A stretch of DNA of 64,000 nt from Chitinophaga oryzae (lineage in GTDB: Bacteria > Bacteroidota > Bacteroidia > Chitinophagales > Chitinophagaceae), in contig NZ_CP051204.2 of assembly GCF_012516375.2 (NCBI RefSeq), positions 5,208,001-5,272,000 of the forward strand. The letters are read 5' to 3'. A program made the position numbers and the translations under genes. Under the pieces are notes generated by a model. It did no database searches. It was not told where the DNA came from and was given only the letters and a program-made list of their open reading frames with translations. Below are positions 10,201 to 16,419 of this stretch, piece by piece. How positions within the stretch are numbered: position 1 is the stretch's first letter; every line of letters starts with the position of its first letter.

Positions 10201-10593
10201 CAATGGATGGAAAAAATGACGGAAGTGACCAACTTCTCTACCGCCGTTCTCGACGCCTGGACACCGGAAAACCACTCCAACTTCCCGCGCTTCACCCTCT
10301 CCGATCCCAACAACAATAAAAGAGAGAACAGCGACAGATGGCTGGAAAACGGTTCCTACCTCCGCTTCAAACGTTTTGAATTAGGTTATACCGTGCCCTC
10401 CTCCTTCACCGGCAAATGGGGCATCGACAGGGTGAGATTCTTTGGTTCCGCTGAAAACCTCTTCACCGCCACCAGGTACAAAGGCTACAATCCCGACCTG
10501 GGCGGCGGCGCACTGTCCCGCGGCATGGACAATTCCTGGGACGCCTATCCCCTGTCACGCACACTGCTGCTGGGCCTGAACCTTTCCTTCTAA
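7279..10593 (+). CDS. SusC/RagA-family receptor with STN signalling domain
   Basis: 1104 aa. The signal peptide lies at about 22-42 (MKLTAFLLLVLALQVSATGYSQ). The first 17-21 residues may be excess, since Met18 or Met22 are also plausible starts. Then come an STN domain (44-116; RVPLTKVLREIRKQTGYTFF), a carboxypeptidase-regulatory-like domain (130-205), the hinge ELVVVGYGTQKRKDVTGSVS (from 211), a plug (RGLSTLGNNAPLFIVDGVFV) and a 22-strand barrel ending in LSF. The STN domain is what contacts FecR, so this receptor senses as well as imports. SusD follows 18 bases downstream, and together they form a lidded outer-membrane transporter. Substrate unknown. Confidence 0.95.
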   Translation: MPFRNAVKHRWSPVCAQMLKVMKLTAFLLLVLALQVSATGYSQKLTLDMHRVPLTKVLREIRKQTGYTFFYNTEMLKTADKVSVSASHASLEDVMAQALAGNRLNYSVVDNTIILSVKTDGTEVKPVANISVYGRITDALTGEPLTGASVKLKGTSKGASSDAKGNFTLELPDGGGTLVISFIGYETIEKQVTKAGQLDIALRQKAVQTEELVVVGYGTQKRKDVTGSVSSVRVNTISANVSKNISGAIQGRVPGVSVESASGAPGSGLNITIRGLSTLGNNAPLFIVDGVFVNSIDGVSPNDVESIEVLKDAATASIYGSRAANGVVIVTTKGGLKEAVPKLEIDSWVGVQSVPKRMSLLNGEQWTKLMQANMTGIPNYNGINSDWQDAIFRQATIARTNVNFSGGSKNFTYNVSGGYLKENGTMINTDYSAANFRVKTQYEKGRIKIGETVIIKRGVSRLAPGGGDQTHSLVGSALVMPATVPVYDPTQDLGGYGRRPIYMKNLSNPVALLEKVNRSAKDLNLLANAFVEVKLIEGLRYRFNVGLTETQGRTRTYTGMYNDGNAANTLPDLEEGSSTTNSWLVENTLAYTKKLGKHNIDAVAGYTAQKNTYSGFSASRNDLPDGTSVLGAGTAGSQKNNGDANVSAILSTFGRLMYSYDSKYLFTASIRRDGSSRFANDYQFGSFPSFSAGWNIHNENFFSGLRNVVSNLKLRGSWGVLGNQEIGNYLTQTAITSGINYVQGDVLWPGATASSYASPVDLSWEETKIVNGGIDAGFLDNKLFVIFEVFHKKTSGVLLGVPFPLSVGKTGTPTLNAGIIENKGYEASVEYADQTRSGLKYRVMFNFSHTANEMTAITVGSGRQEFGDISRAKVGAPIGSFFLIKTDGIFNSEEEVKAHSGKDGSLIQPDAKPGDIRFVDFNGDGKIDNQDVQNLGSPFPKFTMGLAANLSYKGFDLNIFFEGVSGNKIYNGRRQWMEKMTEVTNFSTAVLDAWTPENHSNFPRFTLSDPNNNKRENSDRWLENGSYLRFKRFELGYTVPSSFTGKWGIDRVRFFGSAENLFTATRYKGYNPDLGGGALSRGMDNSWDAYPLSRTLLLGLNLSF

Positions 10594-10611
10594 CCGTCAA
10601 AAAAACAACTC

Positions 10612-12252
10612 ATGAAAAAATCATTCAAATATATCGGCGCACTGGCACTGACGATAACGCTGGCCGGCAGTTGCAATGAACGCGATTTCCTGACGCAAAC
10701 AGATCCCAACAGGATCACCGAAACCAATTTCTGGAAAGATGAAAGCAGCCTCAGTATGGCGCTGGCCGCCACTTACAGCCCGTTGCGCCTTCCGCTCTAC
10801 GGCTACTGGGGCGCCTTCACCGGCCTTCAGGACATCAACGCCATGGGCGACGATGTGTTTACCATCCCCGGCGAAGAACCTGGTACCTGGGCCATCGCCT
10901 CATATACCAACGACGAAAACAACGGCGACGCTGCCGATATCTTCGAGAAAACCTATCAATGCATCCACCGCGCCAACCTAATACTGGCGCGTATCGATAA
11001 AGTGCCGGTCGACGCCGCCAAAAAAGACAGCTATATCGCAGAAGCCAAATTCCTCCGTGGCATCTCCTACTTTATCCTTGCGGCCAACTGGGGCGGCGTG
11101 CCACTGCGCACCGAACCAGTGGAAACGACCAACGCCTATGCCGCCCCCTGCGCCAGCAAAGAAGAGGTATGGCAGCAGGTGATCAGCGATCTCACCGCCG
11201 CCAAAGATAAACTGCCGGTAACACGCGATCCCAAAGAGCAAGGCAGGGCCACCAAAGGTGCCGCCACGGCTTTCCTTGGCAAAGCCTACCTCTATATGGA
11301 AAACTATCCGCAGGCGGAAGCCACGCTGACACTGCTCACACAAGCGCCTTACAACTACGGCCTCGTGGATAATTTCGAAGACAACTTCACCGATCAGAAA
11401 GAGTTCAACAAAGAATCCGTCTTCGAATGGGTATGCGCTCCCCTCGGCGATCCGTACGGCCCCTGGGGCGCTGAAACAGCCAATTCACCGATGTTTAACT
11501 ATATCCCGCAGTTCATCGGTCCACCCGCCGGTGGCGGCTGGCTTAAATATGTACCGTCCAACTACCTCGTGTCCCAGTTCGTAAAAGAACAGCGGCCTAC
11601 CGGTGCGGATACCAAATTCGACAAACGCATGTATGCCACACTGATGTGGAAACGCTCCACCCTCGGCGAGCAAGACACCACCTTCTACGACAGCAAAACG
11701 TTCGATGAACTGTGGAGCTCCGCACGTTCCAAGATCGTGCGCCTCTATCCGGACACGAAGCTGGACACCACTACCAACGGACGTTTCCTCATCAAAAAAC
11801 ACACCGGCGCCTGGCGCAATGTGGCCAATGCCGATAACTACTGGGGCGCTACGCCTTCCACCGCCAACTACCGCGTGATGCGTTTCGCCGAAGTACTGCT
11901 CCTGCGCGCAGAAGCAGCCACCCGTAATGGTCACACCGGCTTGGCACTGGCAGACATCAACCAGATACGTACCCGCGCAGGCCTCGCTCCTAAAACCGCA
12001 ACGCAACTGCCCGGCCCCGATCAGCTGATGGCGGAAATAGACCACCAGAAGTTGCTGGAATTCTTCTACGAACAAAACAGGATCTACGACCTGCGCCGCT
12101 GGAACAAATCCGCCGCACAACTGGCCTCCATCCTGACCGCCCGCCAGAAACAAGGCGCCAACACCTTCAAGGCGAAACATTATGTACTGCCTATCCCGGC
12201 AAGGGAGCTGAATGCCAATCCAAAAGCCACACAGAACGATCTGTGGAAATAA
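10612..12252 (+). CDS. SusD/RagB-family surface lipoprotein
   Basis: 546 aa with a lipobox at Cys21 (TLAGSCNERDFL), so it is lipid-anchored at the outer surface. It has the typical SusD layout: an N-terminal helical TPR-like frame (SLSMALAATYSPLRLPLYGY; FLRGISYFILAANWGGVPL), LLLRAEAATRNGHTGLALADINQIR in the middle, and the late block KLLEFFYEQNRIYDLRRWNK close to the C-terminus. It is the substrate-capturing lid of the SusC encoded 18 bases upstream. Ligand class cannot be told from sequence. No glycoside hydrolase is near, so this pair may not be a polysaccharide system. Confidence 0.95.
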   Translation: MKKSFKYIGALALTITLAGSCNERDFLTQTDPNRITETNFWKDESSLSMALAATYSPLRLPLYGYWGAFTGLQDINAMGDDVFTIPGEEPGTWAIASYTNDENNGDAADIFEKTYQCIHRANLILARIDKVPVDAAKKDSYIAEAKFLRGISYFILAANWGGVPLRTEPVETTNAYAAPCASKEEVWQQVISDLTAAKDKLPVTRDPKEQGRATKGAATAFLGKAYLYMENYPQAEATLTLLTQAPYNYGLVDNFEDNFTDQKEFNKESVFEWVCAPLGDPYGPWGAETANSPMFNYIPQFIGPPAGGGWLKYVPSNYLVSQFVKEQRPTGADTKFDKRMYATLMWKRSTLGEQDTTFYDSKTFDELWSSARSKIVRLYPDTKLDTTTNGRFLIKKHTGAWRNVANADNYWGATPSTANYRVMRFAEVLLLRAEAATRNGHTGLALADINQIRTRAGLAPKTATQLPGPDQLMAEIDHQKLLEFFYEQNRIYDLRRWNKSAAQLASILTARQKQGANTFKAKHYVLPIPARELNANPKATQNDLWK

Positions 12253-12259
12253 TATTCAT

Positions 12260-12286
12260 GCGTGGAGAGCCTGATGCTCTCCACGC
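12260..12286 (+). terminator. Hairpin between susD and the arylsulfotransferase-like gene
   Basis: A perfect 11-bp stem (12260-12270 with 12276-12286) and a 5-base loop, starting 7 bases after the susD stop. No T-run follows, so it may act as an attenuator or a 3-prime stabiliser for susCD mRNA rather than a full stop. It also argues that the next gene starts at 12307, not at 12262. Confidence 0.55.
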
Positions 12287-12306
12287 TTCCTAACCAGCTA
12301 ACTGCC

Positions 12307-13437
12307 ATGCACATACGCCTGCTATGCCTGCTGCTCTTCTGCAGCTGTACCGCCCGCACCATCCACATCAACATGGACGTGCCGCCAGCTCTACAGGACC
12401 AGCTGAAAGCCACCACTATGGCCGGAGAAACACTGCCGGCGGATTTCCGCAACGGGTTTCTCCTCCTCAACCGGCGCGATGATCCCGGGATGATTTACCT
12501 CGTCAATGCCGGAGGACGTATTGTCTGGTACCACCAGGTACAGGGCACCGGCTTTAAAACGGCCCACCTGACGGCGCAGCAGACTTTCCTCTGTATCCTG
12601 GGCGATAAAACGTTCCCCACCAGTTACGGCGACGAAATACTGGAGATCGGCCTGCAGGGCGACACGGTACTGCATTTGAAAAAAGGGCAGCGCGACTTTC
12701 TGGATGACGTGCATCATGAAGTGCTGCGCAAAGGCGCGGACGAAATAGTGGCGCTGACCAGCGTGCAAAAAATAGTGGACCTGTCGCTGCAGGGCGGCGG
12801 TGAACAGGATACTGTCAAAAGCGACGGCATTGTGGTCTATGACCGGGAAGGCCGCCGACGCTGGCAGTGGAGCGTATTTGACGCGCTGGAGCCTACCGCG
12901 GATACAGCTATCCTGCGCACGCGGCACGACTGGATGCATGCCAACAGCCTGAGCTTCGACAAAGACAGCAACTACCTCGTTTCCTTTTACAACAACGGGC
13001 AGATATGGAAGGTCAACGCACAAAGCGGCAAGGTGATGTGGAAATTCGGCAGCGGCGGCGATTTCGCTATTCCCGATTCCGCCGCGTTTGATATGGGCCA
13101 CGCCGTGCATATCAACACCGGCAACGAGCTGATGTTATTCGACAACGGCGTTTCCCGGCAGCAGTCGCAGACGCTGGCCTTCCGGTTGAACGACAGTACC
13201 CGTCAGGCTATTCTCACCATGAAGACCGTACTGCCGCCTTATCTGTTCAATGAGCGGATGGGCAGCGCCTATCTTGCAGGACATGATCATGTAGTCCAAT
13301 GCTGCTCCAAACGCAACACGGTGATACTGACCACCCGCAACGGTCATCCGCTGTGGACGCTTCGTACCACTTTCATTCCGTACCGGGCGGAATTTATCGC
13401 TCCCTCACAGTTATTACCCTATGTCATTGCAGAATGA
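12307..13437 (+). CDS. Arylsulfotransferase-like (ASST-family) lipoprotein
   Basis: 376 aa from the ATG at 12307. This start places a lipobox close to the N-terminus (LLCLLLFCSC), whereas the longer frame from 12262 would run through the hairpin. Conserved ASST-like blocks are HHE at 136-138 (DVHHEVLRKGADEIVAL), DWMHANS with His211, a propeller strand (IWKVNAQSGKVMWKFGSGG) and MGHAVHINTGNELMLFDNG with His265 and His268. In known ASSTs the matching histidines hold or pass the sulfuryl group from a phenyl sulfate donor to a phenol acceptor. It is six-bladed-propeller-like and anchored to a membrane. It sits 54 bases after susD and 12 before a cytochrome gene, so all may be one operon. The exact chemistry is inferred. 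Confidence 0.78.
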   Translation: MHIRLLCLLLFCSCTARTIHINMDVPPALQDQLKATTMAGETLPADFRNGFLLLNRRDDPGMIYLVNAGGRIVWYHQVQGTGFKTAHLTAQQTFLCILGDKTFPTSYGDEILEIGLQGDTVLHLKKGQRDFLDDVHHEVLRKGADEIVALTSVQKIVDLSLQGGGEQDTVKSDGIVVYDREGRRRWQWSVFDALEPTADTAILRTRHDWMHANSLSFDKDSNYLVSFYNNGQIWKVNAQSGKVMWKFGSGGDFAIPDSAAFDMGHAVHINTGNELMLFDNGVSRQQSQTLAFRLNDSTRQAILTMKTVLPPYLFNERMGSAYLAGHDHVVQCCSKRNTVILTTRNGHPLWTLRTTFIPYRAEFIAPSQLLPYVIAE

Positions 13438-13449
13438 CATACAAAGCTT

Positions 13450-14451
13450 TTGATTATGACGACAATGCAATACATCCGTACCGGTTGTTTTCTGGCGGCA
13501 GCTGCTGCTGTGATGGTCTGGTCCTGCAATACCGGCAGCAGCGCCAAAGCGCCGGCGGACACTGTCGCTGACGCGCCCGCGCTGTTGAAGGCAGATACCA
13601 GTGCTATTCCCAACGACCCATACGGTGAGCTGGTCCGCTATGGCCGTGCGCTGATGCTGAACACCGCGTATTATATCGGTCCGGACGGCGTCAATGGCCG
13701 CTACCTGGGCAACAAAATGAACTGCACCAACTGTCACCAGGATGCAGGCACAAAAGCCTTTTCGTTTAACCTGATGACATCCCATCAGCAATACCCGCAG
13801 TACCGTGCGCGGGAGGGCAGGGTGCTGACACTGGCCGAGCGTATCAACAACTGTGTAACGCGCCCGCATAATGGTAAACCGTTGCCGCTGGATAGTAAAG
13901 AGATGGTCGCTTTTCTGTCGTATCTCCGTTGGATCAATAGTTTTGTGCCGAAGGACAAGCCGCACCAGGGCAGCCACAATCTGGCCGTGGAGCTGCCGGA
14001 TGCCGCTGCAGATCCGGAGAAAGGAAGAACGTTATACCAGGAATACTGTGCCCGTTGTCATGGCAAAAACGGGGAAGGCCAGCTGGCCGGTGTTACCTAC
14101 ACTTATCCGCCGTTGTGGGGACCTCAGAGCTACCAGCCCGGCTCCAGCATGCACCGGGTGATCAAGCAGGCGCAATGGCTTAAAGCCAATATGCCATACG
14201 ATAAAGCGACGTGGGACAAACCCTTCCTTACCGACGAAGAAGCGCTGGATATCGCCGCTTTCGTCAATAACGACAGTCTGCATGCCCGTCCCGATGTCAA
14301 AAACTATGATTATCCCCATGTTGCGGAAAAGGCGATCGACTATGACAAAGGCCCGTTCGCAGATACGTTTTCCGCGCGGCAGCACAAGTATGGCCCTTTC
14401 CGTCCGGTGATCAGTTATTGGGAACAGAAGGGCATGAAAGCATCTTATTGA
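13450..14451 (+). CDS. Dihaem cytochrome c lipoprotein, TsdA-like
   Basis: 333 aa. A lipobox (VWSC, Cys26) anchors it to a membrane. Two haem sites are visible, CTNCH at 92-96 and CARCH at 200-204. Between them, ERINNCVTRPHNGKPLP (Cys135) matches the segment of thiosulfate dehydrogenase TsdA that supplies an unusual Cys ligand to haem 1. TsdA interconverts thiosulfate and tetrathionate. The relation is supported by this motif and the two-domain layout, but the same fold includes SoxA and other dihaem cytochromes. The upstream neighbour handles sulfate esters in its family, which makes a sulfur theme plausible but unproved. A strong terminator follows. Confidence 0.8.
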   Translation: MIMTTMQYIRTGCFLAAAAAVMVWSCNTGSSAKAPADTVADAPALLKADTSAIPNDPYGELVRYGRALMLNTAYYIGPDGVNGRYLGNKMNCTNCHQDAGTKAFSFNLMTSHQQYPQYRAREGRVLTLAERINNCVTRPHNGKPLPLDSKEMVAFLSYLRWINSFVPKDKPHQGSHNLAVELPDAAADPEKGRTLYQEYCARCHGKNGEGQLAGVTYTYPPLWGPQSYQPGSSMHRVIKQAQWLKANMPYDKATWDKPFLTDEEALDIAAFVNNDSLHARPDVKNYDYPHVAEKAIDYDKGPFADTFSARQHKYGPFRPVISYWEQKGMKASY

Positions 14452-14491
14452 TAAGGATTCCTAATTAATAAAAACGCTATATCACCCCGTA

Positions 14492-14520
14492 AAGCTTCCC
14501 GTTCGCGGGAAGCTTTTTTT
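14492..14520 (+). terminator. Intrinsic terminator with TTCG tetraloop
   Basis: Arms AAGCTTCCCG (14492-14501) and CGGGAAGCTT (14506-14515) enclose TTCG, and the hairpin runs into a T-tract. It ends the sus/ASST/cytochrome transcript. Confidence 0.9.
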
Positions 14521-14538
14521 ATTCCTGTTGAAAAATAA

Positions 14539-14570
14539 TTTGGTTGTAAAAGAATTAATTTCTACCTTAA
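14539..14570 (+). promoter_or_regulatory. Candidate promoter for the eCIS locus
   Basis: TTTG at 14539-14542 and TACCTTAA at 14563-14570 are separated by 20 bases, the spacing of the Bacteroidetes vegetative promoter. The -7 box has two mismatches to TAnnTTTG. It lies between the cytochrome terminator and the PAAR gene, leaving a leader of about 155 bases. Confidence 0.35.
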
Positions 14571-14729
14571 TTGTCGGATTTCTACTATACTCTTTTTTCC
14601 TGGCAGCATTGTTATTGAACCTCAAAGATTAGTGAATACCCCAAATGTGCCAGGAGGAAGACCCGAGACCAGTATTTCAATTTGATTAAGACGAGCAGTT
14701 CAGAAGAGAAGTAATTTCATTGTTGCTTT

Positions 14730-14999
14730 ATGTCATTTCCAGCGGCGACTATTGGGGATCTTCATGTATGTTCACATGGAGGAGGACCTGTCCTTGGCCC
14801 GGGATGCCCGACCGTATTAATTGGCGGCAAACCTGCGGCGGTTATAGGAGACAGTTGTGTTTGTCCTATAGCACCTGATGCCATCATTACCGGATCTGCC
14901 ACAGTGTTGATAGGTGGTAAGCCGGCAGCGCGATTAAGCGATAGTACAGCTCACGGAGGTGCCGTAACAACAGGTGCCATGAATGTCCTGATTGGCTGA
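14730..14999 (+). CDS. PAAR-domain spike-tip protein (Pvc10/Afp10-like)
   Basis: 89 aa, essentially one PAAR domain. It has the repeated core TVLIGGKPAA(V/R)xxD at about 28-41 and 58-70 and metal-site residues such as His12, His16 and Cys14/Cys26. PAAR proteins form a sharp cone with a bound metal on the tip of VgrG-like spikes. No extension or toxin domain is attached. It is the first gene of the eCIS locus, apart from the spike gene at 20186 that it would cap. Confidence 0.9.
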   Translation: MSFPAATIGDLHVCSHGGGPVLGPGCPTVLIGGKPAAVIGDSCVCPIAPDAIITGSATVLIGGKPAARLSDSTAHGGAVTTGAMNVLIG

Positions 15000-15028
15000 T
15001 TTCACAGACGACCACATTCCCTTTTGAT

Positions 15029-15051
15029 CATTATCTGTATAGCAGATAATG
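15029..15051. repeat. Short inverted repeat
   Basis: CATTATCTG (15029-15037) and CAGATAATG (15043-15051) form a perfect 9-bp stem with a 5-base loop, 29 bases after the PAAR stop. No T-run follows. It could be a weak terminator or a binding site. Confidence 0.5.
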
Positions 15052-15082
15052 AAACGGAACGGGTCTGCCTTTTCCCTACGCT

Positions 15083-15236
15083 GGTGGTTTGCCTTCGGCA
15101 GATGACCAACCGGGAGTGGATTGTTTTTTCTTTTTGTTGGTGGTTTGCCTTCGGCAGATGACCGACCGGGAGCGGATTGTTTTTTCTTTTTGTTGGTGGT
15201 TTGCCTTCGGCAGATGACCGACCGGGAGCGGATTGC
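15083..15236. repeat. 56-bp direct tandem repeat, nearly three copies
   Basis: The block beginning GGTGGTTTGCCTTCGGCAGA starts at 15083, 15139 and 15195, an exact 56-base period. Copies 2 and 3 are almost identical; copy 1 has point differences. Each carries a small TGCC/GGCA hairpin, and copies are separated by a T-rich tract. The period is not a multiple of three, so it is not protein repeats. It fills most of the 278-base gap between the PAAR gene and the rest of the eCIS. Confidence 0.85.
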
Positions 15237-15277
15237 TATTGCTTTTCCCCATAAAGGATACAGTTTAAAATATACGT

Positions 15278-15820
15278 ATGCTGACCGAAATACTGACTAT
15301 TATCAGAGATAGCCTGACGCCGCAATTTGCGGGCGGAGACTTCGACCTGGGCAACATCGCCAGTCCGGGCAATGCTGCGCCGTCCGTTCTACTCACACTG
15401 GTGAACCTGAAAGAAGAACCCTCCTTAAAAAACACGGCTTACTCCCGCGTGAACAACGCCACCCTGAAAACAGAGTATTTCAACCCCTATGTATTCCTGA
15501 ATGCCTACATCCTTTTCAGCTCGCGGAAAAGCACCTACAAGGATGCCGTTTCAGACATCGGGAAAATCATCCGTTTCATTCACGGACAAAACCAGTTTTC
15601 TACCAGTTACAACGGTACCGACTTCCGGGTGGTGCTGAACATGTACTCGCCGTCGTTCGAAGAAATGAACCACCTGTGGGCCATCCTCGGCGGCAAAGTA
15701 TATCCCAGTATTATGTACGTGATGCGCGTGATTGAATTACATAACAGCAATGTGGTGACAGGTGACGGCGTGATCGAAACCATCACCGGGAAATTCAGTG
15801 TTATTGACCCTAAAAAGTGA
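15278..15820 (+). CDS. DUF4255 tail-terminator/cap protein (Pvc16/Afp16-like)
   Basis: 180 aa. The DUF4255 (Pvc16_N) signature is seen in the N-terminus (MLTEILTIIRDSLTPQF) and the middle (YFNPYVFLNAYILFSSRKSTYKDAV, near residues 66-90). In AFP and PVC the Afp16/Pvc16 protein closes the non-baseplate end of tube and sheath and sets assembly length together with the tape measure. It is the usual first gene of Bacteroidetes eCIS clusters and lies 9 bases before the next gene. Confidence 0.88.
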   Translation: MLTEILTIIRDSLTPQFAGGDFDLGNIASPGNAAPSVLLTLVNLKEEPSLKNTAYSRVNNATLKTEYFNPYVFLNAYILFSSRKSTYKDAVSDIGKIIRFIHGQNQFSTSYNGTDFRVVLNMYSPSFEEMNHLWAILGGKVYPSIMYVMRVIELHNSNVVTGDGVIETITGKFSVIDPKK

Positions 15821-15829
15821 CTGTCTCTG

Positions 15830-16384
15830 ATGGAAAACATTTCTGTAGCTTATCAGCATGTTTGCGAAATAGCCCTGTCACACCAGTATGTAACAGCCGC
15901 ACAGCCCTCTATGCCGGTAGCCGAATGGATGCAGTGGTACCCCGACGATGACACCCTCCGGCAACTCGACGATAAAAAACTGGTCGTCCGCCCCTTTAAC
16001 GGCGGCCTGCGGCTGGCCACAGCCGTCAAGGCCGACAAAGACCCGGTTTGTGATCTCAGCTATACAAACATCAGGATAGGGTTTACATTTATTCCGGTCG
16101 TTGCAGCGCATACCAAACTGGACGCTCACTTCCTCGTGGGCACGAAAGAAGGAAGATATGTATTCGGTAACGCCGTGGCCAAAGCCAACGGCAGCACCTA
16201 TCCTGACATTTCCAAACAAACCGTCACCGTGGCCGCCCCCACCGACAACGAAAGGCTCTTCGGCTACATCGAGATCAATATCATCCGCGGCCCCGGCAAC
16301 TACGACCTGCTGGACCCCGGTGGTAAACTCAAATATCAGAAAGGGACGCCTAACAGCAAATTCACCCTGCTATTCGAACAATAA
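15830..16384 (+). CDS. eCIS-associated protein of unknown function (184 aa)
   Basis: I do not recognise a named domain. It is soluble with no signal peptide, and reads as beta-rich: short strands around FNGGLRLATAVKADKDPVCDL, NIRIGFTFIPVVAAHTKLDAH and FGYIEINIIRGPG. Its place between the cap gene and the sheath gene, with 9- and 35-base gaps, suggests a structural partner of the cap. It could be analogous to the extra cap-adaptor protein described for the Algoriphagus eCIS. That role is inference from position only. Confidence 0.72.
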   Translation: MENISVAYQHVCEIALSHQYVTAAQPSMPVAEWMQWYPDDDTLRQLDDKKLVVRPFNGGLRLATAVKADKDPVCDLSYTNIRIGFTFIPVVAAHTKLDAHFLVGTKEGRYVFGNAVAKANGSTYPDISKQTVTVAAPTDNERLFGYIEINIIRGPGNYDLLDPGGKLKYQKGTPNSKFTLLFEQ

Positions 16385-16419
16385 ACTTTTTATAACCATC
16401 ACATCTTAAACCCCATCAC

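Noticed and set aside
12262..12306. Longer start for the sulfotransferase-like gene
   Set aside because: The extra codons fall in a perfect hairpin and push the lipobox away from the N-terminus.
15083..15236. A CRISPR array
   Set aside because: The 56-base units are contiguous tandem copies without unique spacers, and no cas genes are near.
15121..15312. Small protein frame over the tandem repeats
   Set aside because: The 56-base period shifts the frame in each copy, and the product is Phe/Leu-rich low complexity with no family signal.
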